DNA of 64,000 nt, from NCBI RefSeq assembly GCF_030687395.1, contig NZ_CP117430.1, positions 310,001-374,000 on the forward strand. The letters run 5' to 3'. This document shows positions 34,190-45,593 of the stretch, piece after piece. Under the pieces are notes generated by a model that worked only from the letters and a program-made list of their open reading frames with translations, did no database searches and was not told the origin of the DNA. The first letter of the stretch is position 1, and every line of letters starts with the position of its first letter. Source of the DNA: Pseudomonas wuhanensis (lineage in GTDB: Bacteria > Pseudomonadota > Gammaproteobacteria > Pseudomonadales > Pseudomonadaceae). A program made the translations under genes and the position numbers.

Positions 34190-34966
34190 ATGTCTCGCCT
34201 GCCGTTAATCGGCGTCACCGCCTGCTCAAAGCAGATCGGTCTGCATGCTTATCACATCAGTGGCGACAAATACGTACGCGCCGTGGCTTCAGCTGCCAAG
34301 GGCCTGCCGTTGATTCTTCCATCCCTGGCGGATCAACTGGCGCCGTCCGAAATTCTGGACGCTCTGGACGGCATTCTCTTTACAGGCTCTCCTTCTAATA
34401 TAGAACCGTTTCACTACAACGGCCCGGCCAGTGCGCCAGGTACTGCTCATGATTCTGCACGCGATGCCACCACTCTCCCGCTGATCCGCGCCGCTGTCGA
34501 GGCCGGTGTTCCCGTGCTTGGCATTTGCCGCGGCTTCCAGGAAATGAATGTGGCGTTCGGCGGCAGTCTGCATCAGAAGGTTCACGAGGCCGGTCCATAC
34601 ATGGACCACCGTGAAGATGACAGCCTTCCGCTGGAAGGGCAGTACGCTCCAAGTCACTCGGTGCGCGTCCAACCGGGCGGGGTACTTGCAGGTCTCGGGC
34701 TGGCGAGAGAGATTAATGTCAATTCCATTCACGGTCAGGGCGTCGAACGACTGGCGCCGGGCCTGCGTGTGGAAGCGGTGGCGCCCGACGGGTTGATCGA
34801 AGCCGTCTCTGTTATCGAAAGCAAGGCTTTTGCCTTGGGTGTGCAATGGCATCCCGAATGGCAGGTAAGCTTGAATCATGACTACCTTGCGATTTTCCAG
34901 GCATTTGGCGATGCCTGCCGCAAGCATGCTCTACAACGCGACGCCGATGCGTCAAACAACGCCTGA
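34190..34966 (+). CDS. spuA: Gamma-glutamyl-gamma-aminobutyrate hydrolase (SpuA/PuuD)
   Basis: A 258-residue class I glutamine-amidotransferase-like hydrolase that releases GABA from gamma-glutamyl-GABA. The nucleophile is C113 in VLGICRGFQEMNVAFGGSL; the catalytic His/Glu are in GVQWHPEWQ near residue 221. The start MSRLPLIGVTACSKQ is the usual one. It leads spuA-spuB-spuC; spuB starts 37 bases later. Confidence 0.95.
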   Translation: MSRLPLIGVTACSKQIGLHAYHISGDKYVRAVASAAKGLPLILPSLADQLAPSEILDALDGILFTGSPSNIEPFHYNGPASAPGTAHDSARDATTLPLIRAAVEAGVPVLGICRGFQEMNVAFGGSLHQKVHEAGPYMDHREDDSLPLEGQYAPSHSVRVQPGGVLAGLGLAREINVNSIHGQGVERLAPGLRVEAVAPDGLIEAVSVIESKAFALGVQWHPEWQVSLNHDYLAIFQAFGDACRKHALQRDADASNNA

Positions 34967-35003
34967 CTTATAAGAGTCAGGAAACTCAGCCTAAGAGGCA
35001 TTT

Positions 35004-36362
35004 ATGAGTAACAACCTCGACCAGCTCACCGATTGGTTGAAAGACCACAAGATCACAGAAGTCGAATGCATGATTGGCGACCTGACCGGCATCACCCGGG
35101 GCAAGATTTCGCCGACCAACAAGTTCATTGCCGAAAAAGGCATGCGCCTGCCCGAAAGCGTTCTGTTGCAGACCGTCACCGGCGACTACGTCGAAGACGA
35201 CATCTATTACGAATTGCTCGACCCGGCCGACATCGACATGATCTGCCGCCCCGACCAGAACGCGGTGTTTCTGGTGCCCTGGGCCATCGAGCCCACCGCC
35301 CAAGTGATCCACGACACCTACGACAAGCAGGGCAATCCGATCGAGCTGTCGCCGCGCAACGTGCTCAAAAAGGTGCTGAAACTCTACGCCGACCACGGCT
35401 GGCAGCCGATCGTGGCGCCGGAAATGGAGTTCTATCTCACCAAGCGCAGCGATGACCCGGATTACCCGCTGCAACCGCCGATCGGCCGCTCCGGTCGTCC
35501 GGAAACCGGTCGCCAGTCGTTCTCGATTGAAGCGGCGAACGAATTCGATCCGTTGTTCGAAGACGTCTACGACTGGTGCGAACTGCAAGAACTGGACCTC
35601 GACACGCTGATCCACGAGGACGGCACCGCGCAGATGGAAATCAACTTCCGTCATGGCGATGCCCTGTCTTTGGCCGACCAGATTCTGGTGTTCAAACGCA
35701 CCATGCGTGAAGCCGCGCTCAAGCACAACGTGGCGGCGACCTTCATGGCCAAGCCCATGACCGGCGAGCCGGGCAGTGCCATGCACTTGCACCAGAGCAT
35801 CATCGACATCGAGACCGGCAAAAACGTCTTCTCCAATGAAGACGGGACCATGAGCCAGCTGTTTCTCAATCACATCGGCGGTTTGCAGAAGTTCATTCCT
35901 GAGTTGCTGCCGTTGTTCGCCCCCAACGTCAATTCGTTCCGCCGCTTCCTGCCGGATACCTCGGCACCGGTGAACGTGGAGTGGGGCGAAGAGAACCGCA
36001 CCGTGGGCCTGCGGGTTCCGGATGCCGGGCCGCAGAATCGTCGGGTGGAAAACCGTCTGCCGGGCGCCGATGCCAACCCTTACCTGGCCATCGCCGCCAG
36101 CCTGTTGTGCGGCTTTATCGGCATGGTCGAAGGGCATAACCCGAGTGCTCCGGTCGTGGGTCGTGGTTACGAGCGGCGCAACCTGCGCCTGCCACTGACG
36201 ATTGAAGACGCCCTGGATCGCATGGAAAACAGCAAGACCATCGAAAAGTACCTGGGCAAGAAATTCATCACGGGCTACATCGCGGTCAAGCGGGCCGAGC
36301 ATGAAAACTTCAAGCGCGTGATCAGTTCGTGGGAGCGGGAATTCCTGCTCTTCGCCGTCTGA
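35004..36362 (+). CDS. spuB: Glutamylpolyamine synthetase SpuB
   Basis: A 452-residue second GS-family ligase, paralogous to the one at 32535 but clearly distinct (starts [20 protein letters not shown]). It has [51 protein letters not shown] and [19 protein letters not shown]. It probably glutamylates a different polyamine or diamine. Having two such ligases around spuA suggests division of substrates. A third or fourth paralogue elsewhere in the genome is possible. Confidence 0.93.
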   Translation: MSNNLDQLTDWLKDHKITEVECMIGDLTGITRGKISPTNKFIAEKGMRLPESVLLQTVTGDYVEDDIYYELLDPADIDMICRPDQNAVFLVPWAIEPTAQVIHDTYDKQGNPIELSPRNVLKKVLKLYADHGWQPIVAPEMEFYLTKRSDDPDYPLQPPIGRSGRPETGRQSFSIEAANEFDPLFEDVYDWCELQELDLDTLIHEDGTAQMEINFRHGDALSLADQILVFKRTMREAALKHNVAATFMAKPMTGEPGSAMHLHQSIIDIETGKNVFSNEDGTMSQLFLNHIGGLQKFIPELLPLFAPNVNSFRRFLPDTSAPVNVEWGEENRTVGLRVPDAGPQNRRVENRLPGADANPYLAIAASLLCGFIGMVEGHNPSAPVVGRGYERRNLRLPLTIEDALDRMENSKTIEKYLGKKFITGYIAVKRAEHENFKRVISSWEREFLLFAV

Positions 36363-36417
36363 TGCGCCGGGCGCTGCGCTTGGCGGCGCCCTCCACTCGA
36401 ATCTTAGGAGAATTCGC

Positions 36418-37782
36418 ATGACCAGCAACAACCCGCAAACCCGTGAATGGCAAGCCCTGAGCAGCGATCACCACCTGGCCCCGTTCAGCGACTTCAAGCA
36501 GCTGAAAGAGAAAGGCCCACGAATCATTACCAATGCCAAGGGTGTTTACCTCTGGGACAGCGAAGGCAACAAGATCCTCGACGGTATGGCCGGCCTGTGG
36601 TGCGTCGCGATCGGCTACGGTCGCGATGAGCTGGCCGATGCCGCCAGCAAACAGATGCGCGAACTGCCTTATTACAACCTGTTCTTCCAGACGGCTCACC
36701 CGCCGGTGCTGGAGTTGGCCAAGGTCATTGCCGACGTTGCGCCTGAAGGCATGAATCACGTGTTCTTCACCGGTTCCGGTTCCGAAGGCAACGACACCAT
36801 GCTGCGGATGGTTCGCCACTACTGGGCGATCAAGGGCCAGCCGAAGAAGAAAGTCATCATCAGTCGCAAGAACGGCTATCACGGTTCCACCGTGGCCGGC
36901 GCGAGCCTGGGCGGCATGACGTACATGCACGAACAGGGCGACTTGCCGATCCCGGGCATTGTCCACATTGCCCAGCCGTACTGGTTCGGCGAAGGCGGCG
37001 ACATGACGCCGAACGAGTTCGGTATCTGGGCGGCCAATCAGCTGGAAGAGAAAATCCTCGAAGTCGGCGTCGACAACGTCGGTGCCTTTATTGCCGAGCC
37101 GATCCAGGGCGCCGGCGGCGTGATCATTCCGCCAGACAGCTACTGGCCGCGCATCAAGGAAATCCTCGCCAAGTACGACATTCTGTTCGTGGCCGACGAA
37201 GTGATCTGCGGTTTCGGCCGTACCGGTGAGTGGTTCGGTACCGATTTCTACGACCTCAAGCCCCACATGATGACCATCGCCAAAGGCCTGACCTCCGGCT
37301 ACATCCCGATGGGTGGCCTGATCGTGCGTGACGACGTGGTCGAGGTGCTTAACGAAGGCGGTGATTTCAACCACGGTTTCACGTATTCCGGGCACCCGGT
37401 GGCCGCTGCGGTGGCGCTGGAAAACATCCGTATCTTGCGCGATGAGAAAATTGTCGAGCGCGTGCGTACAGAAACGGCACCTTATTTGCAGAAGCGTCTA
37501 CGGGAGCTGAGCGATCACCCGTTGGTGGGGGAAGTGCGCGGGGTCGGTCTGTTGGGGGCCATCGAACTGGTTCAGGACAAAGCCACCCGCAAACGTTACG
37601 AAGGCAAGGGCGTCGGCATGATCTGCCGCACGTTCTGCTTCGAAAACGGCCTGATCATGCGCGCCGTCGGCGACACCATGATCATTGCTCCGCCACTGGT
37701 GATTACACCGGCTGAAATCGACGAGTTGGTGACCAAGGCACGCAAGTGTCTGGACCTGACCCTGAGTGCGTTGCAGGGCTAA
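36418..37782 (+). CDS. spuC: Polyamine:pyruvate aminotransferase SpuC
   Basis: A 454-residue class III PLP aminotransferase that converts putrescine/cadaverine-type amines to aldehydes with pyruvate as acceptor. PLP lysine is K289 in [36 protein letters not shown] binds the phosphate, and [17 protein letters not shown] holds the conserved Asp. The gene follows spuB by 55 bases after CTTAGGAGAATTC. Confidence 0.95.
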   Translation: MTSNNPQTREWQALSSDHHLAPFSDFKQLKEKGPRIITNAKGVYLWDSEGNKILDGMAGLWCVAIGYGRDELADAASKQMRELPYYNLFFQTAHPPVLELAKVIADVAPEGMNHVFFTGSGSEGNDTMLRMVRHYWAIKGQPKKKVIISRKNGYHGSTVAGASLGGMTYMHEQGDLPIPGIVHIAQPYWFGEGGDMTPNEFGIWAANQLEEKILEVGVDNVGAFIAEPIQGAGGVIIPPDSYWPRIKEILAKYDILFVADEVICGFGRTGEWFGTDFYDLKPHMMTIAKGLTSGYIPMGGLIVRDDVVEVLNEGGDFNHGFTYSGHPVAAAVALENIRILRDEKIVERVRTETAPYLQKRLRELSDHPLVGEVRGVGLLGAIELVQDKATRKRYEGKGVGMICRTFCFENGLIMRAVGDTMIIAPPLVITPAEIDELVTKARKCLDLTLSALQG

Positions 37783-37949
37783 GTGCTAGGCTCTGAGCGA
37801 GGTGCGAAGATTGCACTTCGCTCAGTGCAAACAAAGGATGGGCCTTTCCTTGAAAGCCTGCCTTGGATCTTGCCAGACTAACGGTTGTTCGGATGCCCAG
37901 TAACAGGCCGCTGAGCACGTGGTTAAAAAGAAAAATTGGAGCATTACCC

Positions 37950-39062
37950 ATGAAGGCATTAGGTATGAAGATAGCTGGCAAGACCCTCCTCGCCATGTCC
38001 CTGATGGGCGTGATGGCGGGTGCCGTTCAGGCGGACGACAAGGTGCTGCACGTGTACAACTGGTCCGATTACATCGCACCGGATACCGTCAAGAAGTTCG
38101 AAGCCGAGTCGGGTATCAAAGTCGTCTACGACGTGTTCGACAGTAACGAAACCCTTGAAGCCAAGTTGCTGGCGGGCAAGTCCGGCTACGACATCGTCGT
38201 GCCGTCGAACAACTTCCTGGCCAAGCAGATCAAGGCCGGCGTCTACCAGAAGCTGGACAAGTCCAAGCTGCCTAACTGGAAAAACCTGAACACGGACCTG
38301 CTCAAAGCGGTATCGGTGAGCGACCCGGGTAACGAACACGCGTTCCCTTACATGTGGGGCTCGATCGGTATCGGTTTCAACGCCGAGAAGGTCAAGGCTG
38401 CACTGGGTGCCGATGCGCCGACCAACTCCTGGGACTTGCTGTTCAAACCTGAAAACGCTGCCAAGTTGAAGTCGTGCGGTATCAGCTTCCTCGATTCGCC
38501 AACCGAGATGATTCCGGTGGCGTTGCATTACCTGGGCTATCCAACCGACAGCCAGGACAAGAAACAACTGGCCGAAGCCGAAGCGCTGTTCCTGAAGATT
38601 CGTCCTTCGGTGGGCTACTTCCACTCGTCCAAGTACATCTCCGACCTGGCCAACGGCAACATCTGCGTCGCCGTGGGTTACTCGGGTGACATCTACCAGG
38701 CCAAGGCTCGCGCCGCTGAAGCCGGTGACAAGGTGAAAGTCAGCTACAACATTCCGAAAGAAGGTGCCGGCAGCTTCTACGACATGGTCGCCATCCCTAA
38801 AGATGCCGAAAACGTCGAAGGCGCCTACAAGTTCATGACCTTCCTGCAGAAGCCGGAAATCATGGCTGAAATCACCAACGCCGTGCGTTTCCCGAACGGT
38901 AACGCGGCGTCTACCGCACTGGTTGATAAAGAAATCACCAGCGATCCAGGCATCTACCCGCCAGCGGAAGTGTTGGCCAAGCTGTACGCGATTGCCGACT
39001 TGCCGGCCGCGACCCAGCGGATCCTGACTCGCAGCTGGACCAAGATCAAATCCGGTAAATAA
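37950..39062 (+). CDS. spuD: Polyamine ABC transporter, binding protein SpuD
   Basis: A 370-residue periplasmic polyamine-binding protein. A signal peptide ends GAVQA before [20 protein letters not shown]. The ligand-binding aromatic and acidic residues sit in [27 protein letters not shown] and YLWG-like [14 protein letters not shown] segments. The closely similar spuE product follows. SpuD prefers putrescine and SpuE spermidine in P. aeruginosa; the same split is expected but not proven here. Confidence 0.94.
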   Translation: MKALGMKIAGKTLLAMSLMGVMAGAVQADDKVLHVYNWSDYIAPDTVKKFEAESGIKVVYDVFDSNETLEAKLLAGKSGYDIVVPSNNFLAKQIKAGVYQKLDKSKLPNWKNLNTDLLKAVSVSDPGNEHAFPYMWGSIGIGFNAEKVKAALGADAPTNSWDLLFKPENAAKLKSCGISFLDSPTEMIPVALHYLGYPTDSQDKKQLAEAEALFLKIRPSVGYFHSSKYISDLANGNICVAVGYSGDIYQAKARAAEAGDKVKVSYNIPKEGAGSFYDMVAIPKDAENVEGAYKFMTFLQKPEIMAEITNAVRFPNGNAASTALVDKEITSDPGIYPPAEVLAKLYAIADLPAATQRILTRSWTKIKSGK

Positions 39063-39071
39063 GTAATAAAC

Positions 39072-39178
39072 CCTGTAGCAGCTGCCGCAGGCTGCGTCCA
39101 ACTGCGAAGCAGTTGTACTGTTGAAAACGCGGGAAGGTCCTTCGGACCTTAACGCAGCCTTCGGCAGCTGCTACAGGA
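39072..39178. repeat. 107-bp palindromic element between spuD and spuE
   Basis: Outer arms CTGTAGCAGCTGCCGCAGGC and GCCTTCGGCAGCTGCTACAG are imperfect complements. Inside are two smaller perfect hairpins, AACTGCGAAGCAGTT (39100-39114) and AAGGTCCTTCGGACCTT (39134-39150). A short relative occurs at 57939-57964. Confidence 0.9.
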
Positions 39179-39261
39179 TCTTCATAAAGTTTGCTGGAAC
39201 GGTTTTTCGAGGGTAAGTTGCGCGCCGGTTTTGTTGCCAGGCAGCCATGGCTGTCATGTAA

Positions 39262-40401
<1,140 letters not shown>

Positions 40402-40462
40402 CGTCAAACTATCCAGGTTCGCCATGTTGAGCGAACTGCAAATTCTGTTGGGAGTTTCGTAA

Positions 40463-41605
40463 ATGGCAGTTGCCTCCGGCGCCTATAAGAAAGCCCTCGA
40501 GGGCGACCAGACACCTAAACAGGTGCTGGTCAAAATCGACCGGGTCACCAAAAAGTTCGACGAGACGATTGCCGTGGACGACGTGTCCCTGGAAATCAAG
40601 AAAGGCGAAATATTCGCCCTGCTCGGCGGCTCGGGTTCGGGCAAATCCACTTTGCTGCGGATGCTGGCAGGTTTCGAACGGCCCACGGAGGGGCGCATTT
40701 TCCTCGATGGCGTAGACATCACGGACATGCCGCCGTACGAGCGGCCGATCAACATGATGTTCCAGTCCTACGCCCTGTTCCCGCACATGACGGTGGCGCA
40801 AAACATCGCCTTCGGCCTCAAGCAGGACAAGATTCCGTCGGCTGAAGTCGACGCTCGCGTGGCCGAGATGCTCAAGCTGGTGCAGATGAGCCAGTACGCC
40901 AAGCGCAAACCCCATCAATTGTCCGGCGGTCAGCGTCAGCGTGTGGCCTTGGCGCGTTCTTTGGCCAAGCGGCCGAAGCTGTTGCTGCTCGACGAACCGA
41001 TGGGCGCGCTGGACAAGAAACTGCGCTCGCAAATGCAGCTGGAACTGGTCGAGATCATTGAGCGGGTCGGCGTGACCTGCGTGATGGTGACCCACGACCA
41101 GGAAGAGGCCATGACCATGGCCGAGCGCATCGCGATCATGCACCTGGGCTGGATTGCCCAGATCGGCAGCCCGATCGACATCTACGAAACCCCGACCAGC
41201 CGTCTGGTCTGCGAATTCATCGGCAACGTCAACATTTTCGACGGTGAAGTGATCGACGACGCCGAAGGCCACGCGACCATCACCTGCAAGGACCTGGACC
41301 GGCAGATTTATGTGGGCCACGGCATCAGCACTTCGGTGCAGGACAAGTCCGTGACCTACGCGATCCGTCCGGAAAAACTGCTGGTGACACCGACCATGCC
41401 GACCTGCGAATACAATTGGTCCAGCGGCAAAGTGCATGACATCGCCTACCTCGGTGGACACTCGGTGTTCTACGTCGAACTGCCGAGCGGCAAGATCGTC
41501 CAGTCTTTCGTCGCCAACGCCGAGCGCCGTGGCCAGCGCCCGACCTGGGGTGACCAGGTTTACGTGTGGTGGGAAGATGACAGCGGCGTGGTGCTTCGCT
41601 CATGA
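40463..41605 (+). CDS. spuF: Polyamine ABC transporter, ATP-binding protein SpuF
   Basis: A 380-residue PotA-like ATPase. Walker A GGSGSGKS (residues 55-62), Q loop MMFQSYALFPHM, signature LSGGQRQRVALARSL, Walker B LLLLDEPMGALD and H loop VTHDQEEAMTM are all present. The C-terminal TOBE-type region (about 290-380) is typical. It overlaps spuG by 4 bases. Confidence 0.96.
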   Translation: MAVASGAYKKALEGDQTPKQVLVKIDRVTKKFDETIAVDDVSLEIKKGEIFALLGGSGSGKSTLLRMLAGFERPTEGRIFLDGVDITDMPPYERPINMMFQSYALFPHMTVAQNIAFGLKQDKIPSAEVDARVAEMLKLVQMSQYAKRKPHQLSGGQRQRVALARSLAKRPKLLLLDEPMGALDKKLRSQMQLELVEIIERVGVTCVMVTHDQEEAMTMAERIAIMHLGWIAQIGSPIDIYETPTSRLVCEFIGNVNIFDGEVIDDAEGHATITCKDLDRQIYVGHGISTSVQDKSVTYAIRPEKLLVTPTMPTCEYNWSSGKVHDIAYLGGHSVFYVELPSGKIVQSFVANAERRGQRPTWGDQVYVWWEDDSGVVLRS

Positions 41606-42522
41606 ACACGCGCAAATTCAAACGCAGGCTCAATCGAATAATTCCCGGTGGCCGTCAGCTGGTCATCGGGGTTCCGTTCATCTGGCTGTTCCTGTTCTTC
41701 ATGCTGCCGTTCTTCATCGTATTGAAGATCAGCTTCGCCGAAGCCGACGTGGCCATTCCGCCGTACACCGAAATCTACAGCTTCATCGACCAGAAGCTCC
41801 AGGTGCTGCTTAACCTGAGCAACTACGCGATGCTCGGCGACGACGAGTTGTACATCGCCGCTTATCTCGGTTCGCTGAAGATGGCGCTGATCAGCACCGT
41901 CCTCTGTTTGCTGATCGGCTACCCGATGGCCTACGCCATTGCCACCGCCCGCAAAGAGCTGCAAACGGTGCTGGTGCTGCTGATCATGATGCCGACCTGG
42001 ACCGCAATCCTGATCCGCGTTTACGCGTGGATGGGCATCCTCAGCAACAACGGCCTGCTCAATGGTTTTCTGATGACCATGGGCTGGATCGACGAGCCGC
42101 TGCAGATCCTCAATACCAACCTGGCGGTCTATATCGGGGTCGTTTACTCCTATCTGCCGTTCATGATCCTGCCGCTCTACGCCAACCTGGTCAAACACGA
42201 CACCAGCCTGCTGGAAGCCGCGTCGGACCTTGGTTCGAGCACCTTCAACAGTTTCTGGAAGATCACCGTGCCGCTGTCGAAAAACGGCATCATCGCAGGC
42301 TGCATGCTGGTGTTCATCCCGGTGGTGGGTGAGTTCGTGATCCCGGAACTGCTCGGTGGTCCAGAAACCCTGATGATCGGTAAAGTGCTCTGGCAAGAAT
42401 TCTTCAACAACCGTGACTGGCCGGTGGCATCAGCGCTTGCGGTGGTGATGCTGGCGATCCTGATTGTGCCGATCATCCTGTTCAACCGTAGTCAGGCCAA
42501 AGAAATGGAGGGCAAGGAATGA
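41602..42522 (+). CDS. spuG: Polyamine ABC transporter, permease SpuG
   Basis: A 306-residue PotB-type permease with about six membrane helices. The EAA loop reads EAASDLGSSTFNSFWKITVP near residues 205-224. A conserved GEFVIPELLGGPETLMIGKV follows. It is coupled to both neighbours by 4-base overlaps. Confidence 0.95.
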   Translation: MNTRKFKRRLNRIIPGGRQLVIGVPFIWLFLFFMLPFFIVLKISFAEADVAIPPYTEIYSFIDQKLQVLLNLSNYAMLGDDELYIAAYLGSLKMALISTVLCLLIGYPMAYAIATARKELQTVLVLLIMMPTWTAILIRVYAWMGILSNNGLLNGFLMTMGWIDEPLQILNTNLAVYIGVVYSYLPFMILPLYANLVKHDTSLLEAASDLGSSTFNSFWKITVPLSKNGIIAGCMLVFIPVVGEFVIPELLGGPETLMIGKVLWQEFFNNRDWPVASALAVVMLAILIVPIILFNRSQAKEMEGKE

Positions 42523-43409
42523 AGCGCTTCCGTTTCTCAAGTTTCATGCTGGTAGCGGGTTTGCTGTTCATCTACGCGCCGATGCTGATCCTGGTGATCT
42601 ACTCGTTCAACGCCTCGAAACTGGTGACGGTGTGGGGCGGCTGGTCGATCAAGTGGTACGTGGGGTTGATGGACAACACCCAACTGATGGGCTCGGTGGT
42701 GCGCTCGCTGGAAATCGCCTGTTACACGGCGATTGCCGCAGTGGCACTGGGGACGCTGGCGGCATTCGTGCTGACCCGTATCACCCACTTCAAGGGCCGC
42801 ACGCTGTTCGGTGGCCTGGTTACTGCGCCGCTGGTGATGCCGGAAGTGATCACCGGTCTGTCGTTGTTGCTGCTGTTCGTGGCCATGGCGCAGATGATCG
42901 GCTGGCCACAGGAACGCGGCATCGTCACCATCTGGATCGCCCACACCACGTTCTGTGCCGCGTATGTGGCGGTGGTGGTGTCGGCGCGCTTGCGTGAACT
43001 GGACCTGTCGATCGAAGAGGCGGCCATGGATCTGGGCGCGCGGCCGTGGAAGGTGTTCTTCCTGATCACCATCCCGATGATCGCGCCGTCGCTGGCGGCG
43101 GGCGGGATGATGTCGTTTGCCTTGTCGCTGGATGACCTGGTGCTGGCGAGCTTCGTGTCCGGTCCGGGTTCCACGACCCTGCCGATGGAAGTGTTCTCGG
43201 CGGTGCGCCTGGGCGTGAAGCCCGAGATCAACGCCGTGGCCAGCCTGATTCTACTGGCGGTGTCGCTGGTGACGTTCCTGGTCTGGTACTTCAGCCGTCG
43301 TGCCGAAGAGATTCGCAAGCGTGCGATTCAGCAGGCCATCGAAGAAGGCGCCGCCGATTCCTGGAAACAACCGGACGTGCGCCGGGCGCAGGCGCCGGAA
43401 GCGGCTTGA
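42519..43409 (+). CDS. spuH: Polyamine ABC transporter, permease SpuH
   Basis: A 296-residue PotC-type permease. The EAA loop is EEAAMDLGARPWKVFFLITI near residues 168-187, followed by SLDDLVLASFVSGPGSTTLP, the typical PotC motif. It is the last gene of spuABCDEFGH; a compact REP palindrome follows 44 bases after its stop. Confidence 0.95.
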   Translation: MKRFRFSSFMLVAGLLFIYAPMLILVIYSFNASKLVTVWGGWSIKWYVGLMDNTQLMGSVVRSLEIACYTAIAAVALGTLAAFVLTRITHFKGRTLFGGLVTAPLVMPEVITGLSLLLLFVAMAQMIGWPQERGIVTIWIAHTTFCAAYVAVVVSARLRELDLSIEEAAMDLGARPWKVFFLITIPMIAPSLAAGGMMSFALSLDDLVLASFVSGPGSTTLPMEVFSAVRLGVKPEINAVASLILLAVSLVTFLVWYFSRRAEEIRKRAIQQAIEEGAADSWKQPDVRRAQAPEAA

Positions 43410-43452
43410 GCCTGATGCCGGGTTGACCACCGTTGCGTGGCCAACCCAAATC

Positions 43453-43484
43453 CCTGTGGGAGCGGGCTTGCCCGCTCCCACAGG
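43453..43484. repeat. Compact REP palindrome after spuH
   Basis: CCTGTGGGAGCGGGCTTGCC followed by CGCTCCCACAGG forms a perfect 14-bp stem. It sits between convergent spuH and the HD-domain gene and may act as a transcript-end stabiliser. Confidence 0.85.
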
Positions 43485-43487
43485 TTT

Positions 43488-44129
43488 TTAGGAAATCCAA
43501 GGTGATTTGCGGATGATCTCGACGAAGTTCATCGGCTTGAAGCCCGGCTCGCTGTCCACCAGTACATCCGCGTTCACGGTGCCAAACGTGCTGTCCGGCT
43601 TATGTTTGAAGCCGTTGGCGAACGCACACAGAATGCACTCCTTGAACCCTTCACCCCGTGGATGCGCATGCACCACTGCTTCACGCTGCACAGTGGAAAA
43701 CGCCGCGTAGTCGATGCCCAGCACATCCATCTCGACGCCGGCCGTCACCAGCGCCACGTTGGGACGCAAGTGTTGCGGCACGCCCGGTGTGGTGTGCAGG
43801 GCAATCGACAACCACACCTGTTCGATATCGTCGTCAGACAAACCGTAGGGTTTGAGGAACGCTTTGGCTGCGTTGGCACTGTCGACTTCGAAGCGTTCGT
43901 CATCGCTGCGGTGACCTTCTACCAGACCCAAATCATGGAACATCGCGCCGACGTACAGCAGCTCCGGGTCGTAGGCCAACTGCTTGCGCTCACCGCTCAA
44001 GGCACCGAACAGAAACACCCGGCGTGAGTGGTGGAACAGCAGATCGGACTCGACGTCGCGAATGTATTCAGTGGTGGCCATGGCCAGCGCGCTGTCGGGG
44101 ATTTTGATACCGGCGATGATGCTGCTCAT
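43488..44129 (-). CDS. HD-domain metal-dependent hydrolase (cyanamide hydratase-like)
   Basis: A 213-residue HD-superfamily protein. The metal motif is H33/H34 ... H65-D66 (in YVGAMFHDLGL), with a further H in ALHTTPG near residue 112, as in the cyanamide hydratase/Ddi2-like group. Start MSSIIAGIKIPDSA. It is divergent from the GlxA-type regulator at 44469, suggesting that the regulator controls it. Substrate is unknown; a small nitrile/isocyanide-like compound is only one possibility from family. Confidence 0.85.
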   Translation of the reverse strand: MSSIIAGIKIPDSALAMATTEYIRDVESDLLFHHSRRVFLFGALSGERKQLAYDPELLYVGAMFHDLGLVEGHRSDDERFEVDSANAAKAFLKPYGLSDDDIEQVWLSIALHTTPGVPQHLRPNVALVTAGVEMDVLGIDYAAFSTVQREAVVHAHPRGEGFKECILCAFANGFKHKPDSTFGTVNADVLVDSEPGFKPMNFVEIIRKSPWIS

Positions 44130-44302
44130 GGTGCTTTCCTCATGGGGAACGCCGTGGCGGCGCTGATGGGGTCAGTCTGTTCGCGCAGCCGAAACCGGAC
44201 AATCGATCCATGGCTGCGATCCCGGCCAATGAGCCTGCATATCGCGCCAACCTCGCTTGTTGGGCGCGGATTGGCTACGGTGAGTCGCAGCCAGTGAGCT
44301 TT

Positions 44303-44438
44303 TTGTGGCGAGGGAGCTTGCTCCCGCTGGGCTGCGAAGCGGCCCTAAAATCTGCAATCGAATTATGTCAGGCACACCGCGTCCGACGGTTTTGCGACTG
44401 CTGCGCAGTCGAGCGGGAGCAAGCTCCCTCGCCACAGG
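44303..44438. repeat. 136-bp palindromic element, copy 3
   Basis: Outer arms GGCGAGGGAGCTTGCTCCCG and CGGGAGCAAGCTCCCTCGCC; inner GCTGCGAAGC/GCGCAGTC; centre ATGTCAGGCACACCGC. It occupies much of the 339-base gap between the HD-domain and GlxA-type genes; the rest of that gap shows no gene. Its right end is 30 bases from the regulator ATG, so it lies in the promoter or leader. Confidence 0.9.
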
Positions 44439-44468
44439 TATGCGTGATCCTTAGAGGCGTTTCGTACC

Positions 44469-45434
44469 ATGAGTAAAACCATTGCCATCGTGGTGTTCCC
44501 AGGCGTCCAGTCGCTCGACGTCACCGGCCCCATGGATGTGTTTTCCGAAGCCAATCGTTTCCTGGCCCCGGAGGATCACTATCGGCTGGAGGTGATCGGT
44601 ATCGAGCATGGGGTGATGGTGTGTTCCAACGGTTTATCGCTCAATGCCCATCGGCATTTCAGTGAAGCACTGGAGGCTTATGACCTGCTGTTGGTGGCGG
44701 GTGGGCCGCAGTTGCCGTTCCTGAATTTTGGCGCGGCGTTCGATGCCTGGTTGCGTGATGCCTGTGCGTTGGCGCAACGGTTTGGTTCGATCTGCAACGG
44801 CGCCTTCATGCTCGCCCGGGCCGGATTGCTCGACGGGCGAACCGTCACCACTCATTGGGGCGACGCCGCGGCGCTGGCGCAGTTGTGCCCGTCGACTCAG
44901 GTCGAGGCTGATCGTTTGTACGTGCAGGATGGCGAGCTTTACACCTCGGCCGGGGTCACGGCGGGAATCGATCTGTCGCTGTATCTGCTGGCCCGGGATC
45001 ACGGGCCGGACGTGGCACTCAGCGTGGCCAAGCGGCTGGTGGTGTTCACCCAGCGCTCGGGCGGGCAATCGCAGTTCAGTCCGTTCCTCACGCCCCATGC
45101 CGAACCGACTTCGGCGGTAGCGTTGGTCCAGCTCTATGTGTTGGCCAACCTCAATGGCGACCTGACCATTGCTGATCTGGCCAACGCCGCCAACATGAGC
45201 ACGCGCAACTTTTCCCGGGTGTTCGCCAAGGAGGCGAAAATCACCCCGGCGGAATTCGTCGAACGGGCGAGGGTGGACGCAGCGCGGGTGATGCTCGAAA
45301 GCACCCATGCGCCGCTGAAAACCGTGGCGTACCAGTGCGGGTTTCGCGATGCCCAGCACATGCGCAGTGTGTTCAACCGCAGGCTGGGGGTGACGCCGCA
45401 GCAGTTCAGGTTGAATTTTGCGGCGATGGTTTGA
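44469..45434 (+). CDS. GlxA-type AraC family regulator (DJ-1/PfpI + AraC HTH)
   Basis: A 321-residue regulator. The N-terminal DJ-1/PfpI-like domain (about residues 1-190) starts TIAIVVFPGVQSLDVTGPMD and carries the nucleophile-elbow cysteine in GSICNGAFML (about 108). The C-terminal double HTH (about 220-320) has IADLANAANMSTRNFSRVF and the AraC signature ending GVTPQQFRLNF. It probably activates the divergent HD-domain gene. The effector is unknown. Confidence 0.93.
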   Translation: MSKTIAIVVFPGVQSLDVTGPMDVFSEANRFLAPEDHYRLEVIGIEHGVMVCSNGLSLNAHRHFSEALEAYDLLLVAGGPQLPFLNFGAAFDAWLRDACALAQRFGSICNGAFMLARAGLLDGRTVTTHWGDAAALAQLCPSTQVEADRLYVQDGELYTSAGVTAGIDLSLYLLARDHGPDVALSVAKRLVVFTQRSGGQSQFSPFLTPHAEPTSAVALVQLYVLANLNGDLTIADLANAANMSTRNFSRVFAKEAKITPAEFVERARVDAARVMLESTHAPLKTVAYQCGFRDAQHMRSVFNRRLGVTPQQFRLNFAAMV

Positions 45435-45456
45435 GCCAGGATTTGGGTTGTTTTTG

Positions 45457-45573
45457 TGGGCCTCTTCGCGGGCAAGCCCGCTCCCACAGTGATCGGTGTG
45501 AAGCAACAATCGTGTGATCAACACAAAACCTGTGGGAGCGGCGGTGCGGCGGTCCGACTTGCCCGCGATGACG
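45457..45573. repeat. REP doublet with an enlarged right copy
   Basis: The left copy at 45462-45489 is standard; the right copy (45529-45571) carries the extra GCGGTGCGGCGGTCCGACT segment in its stem. That insert is the complement of the one at 31496-31541. Confidence 0.85.
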
Positions 45574-45593
45574 TCAGTTCAACCAACAGAAAT

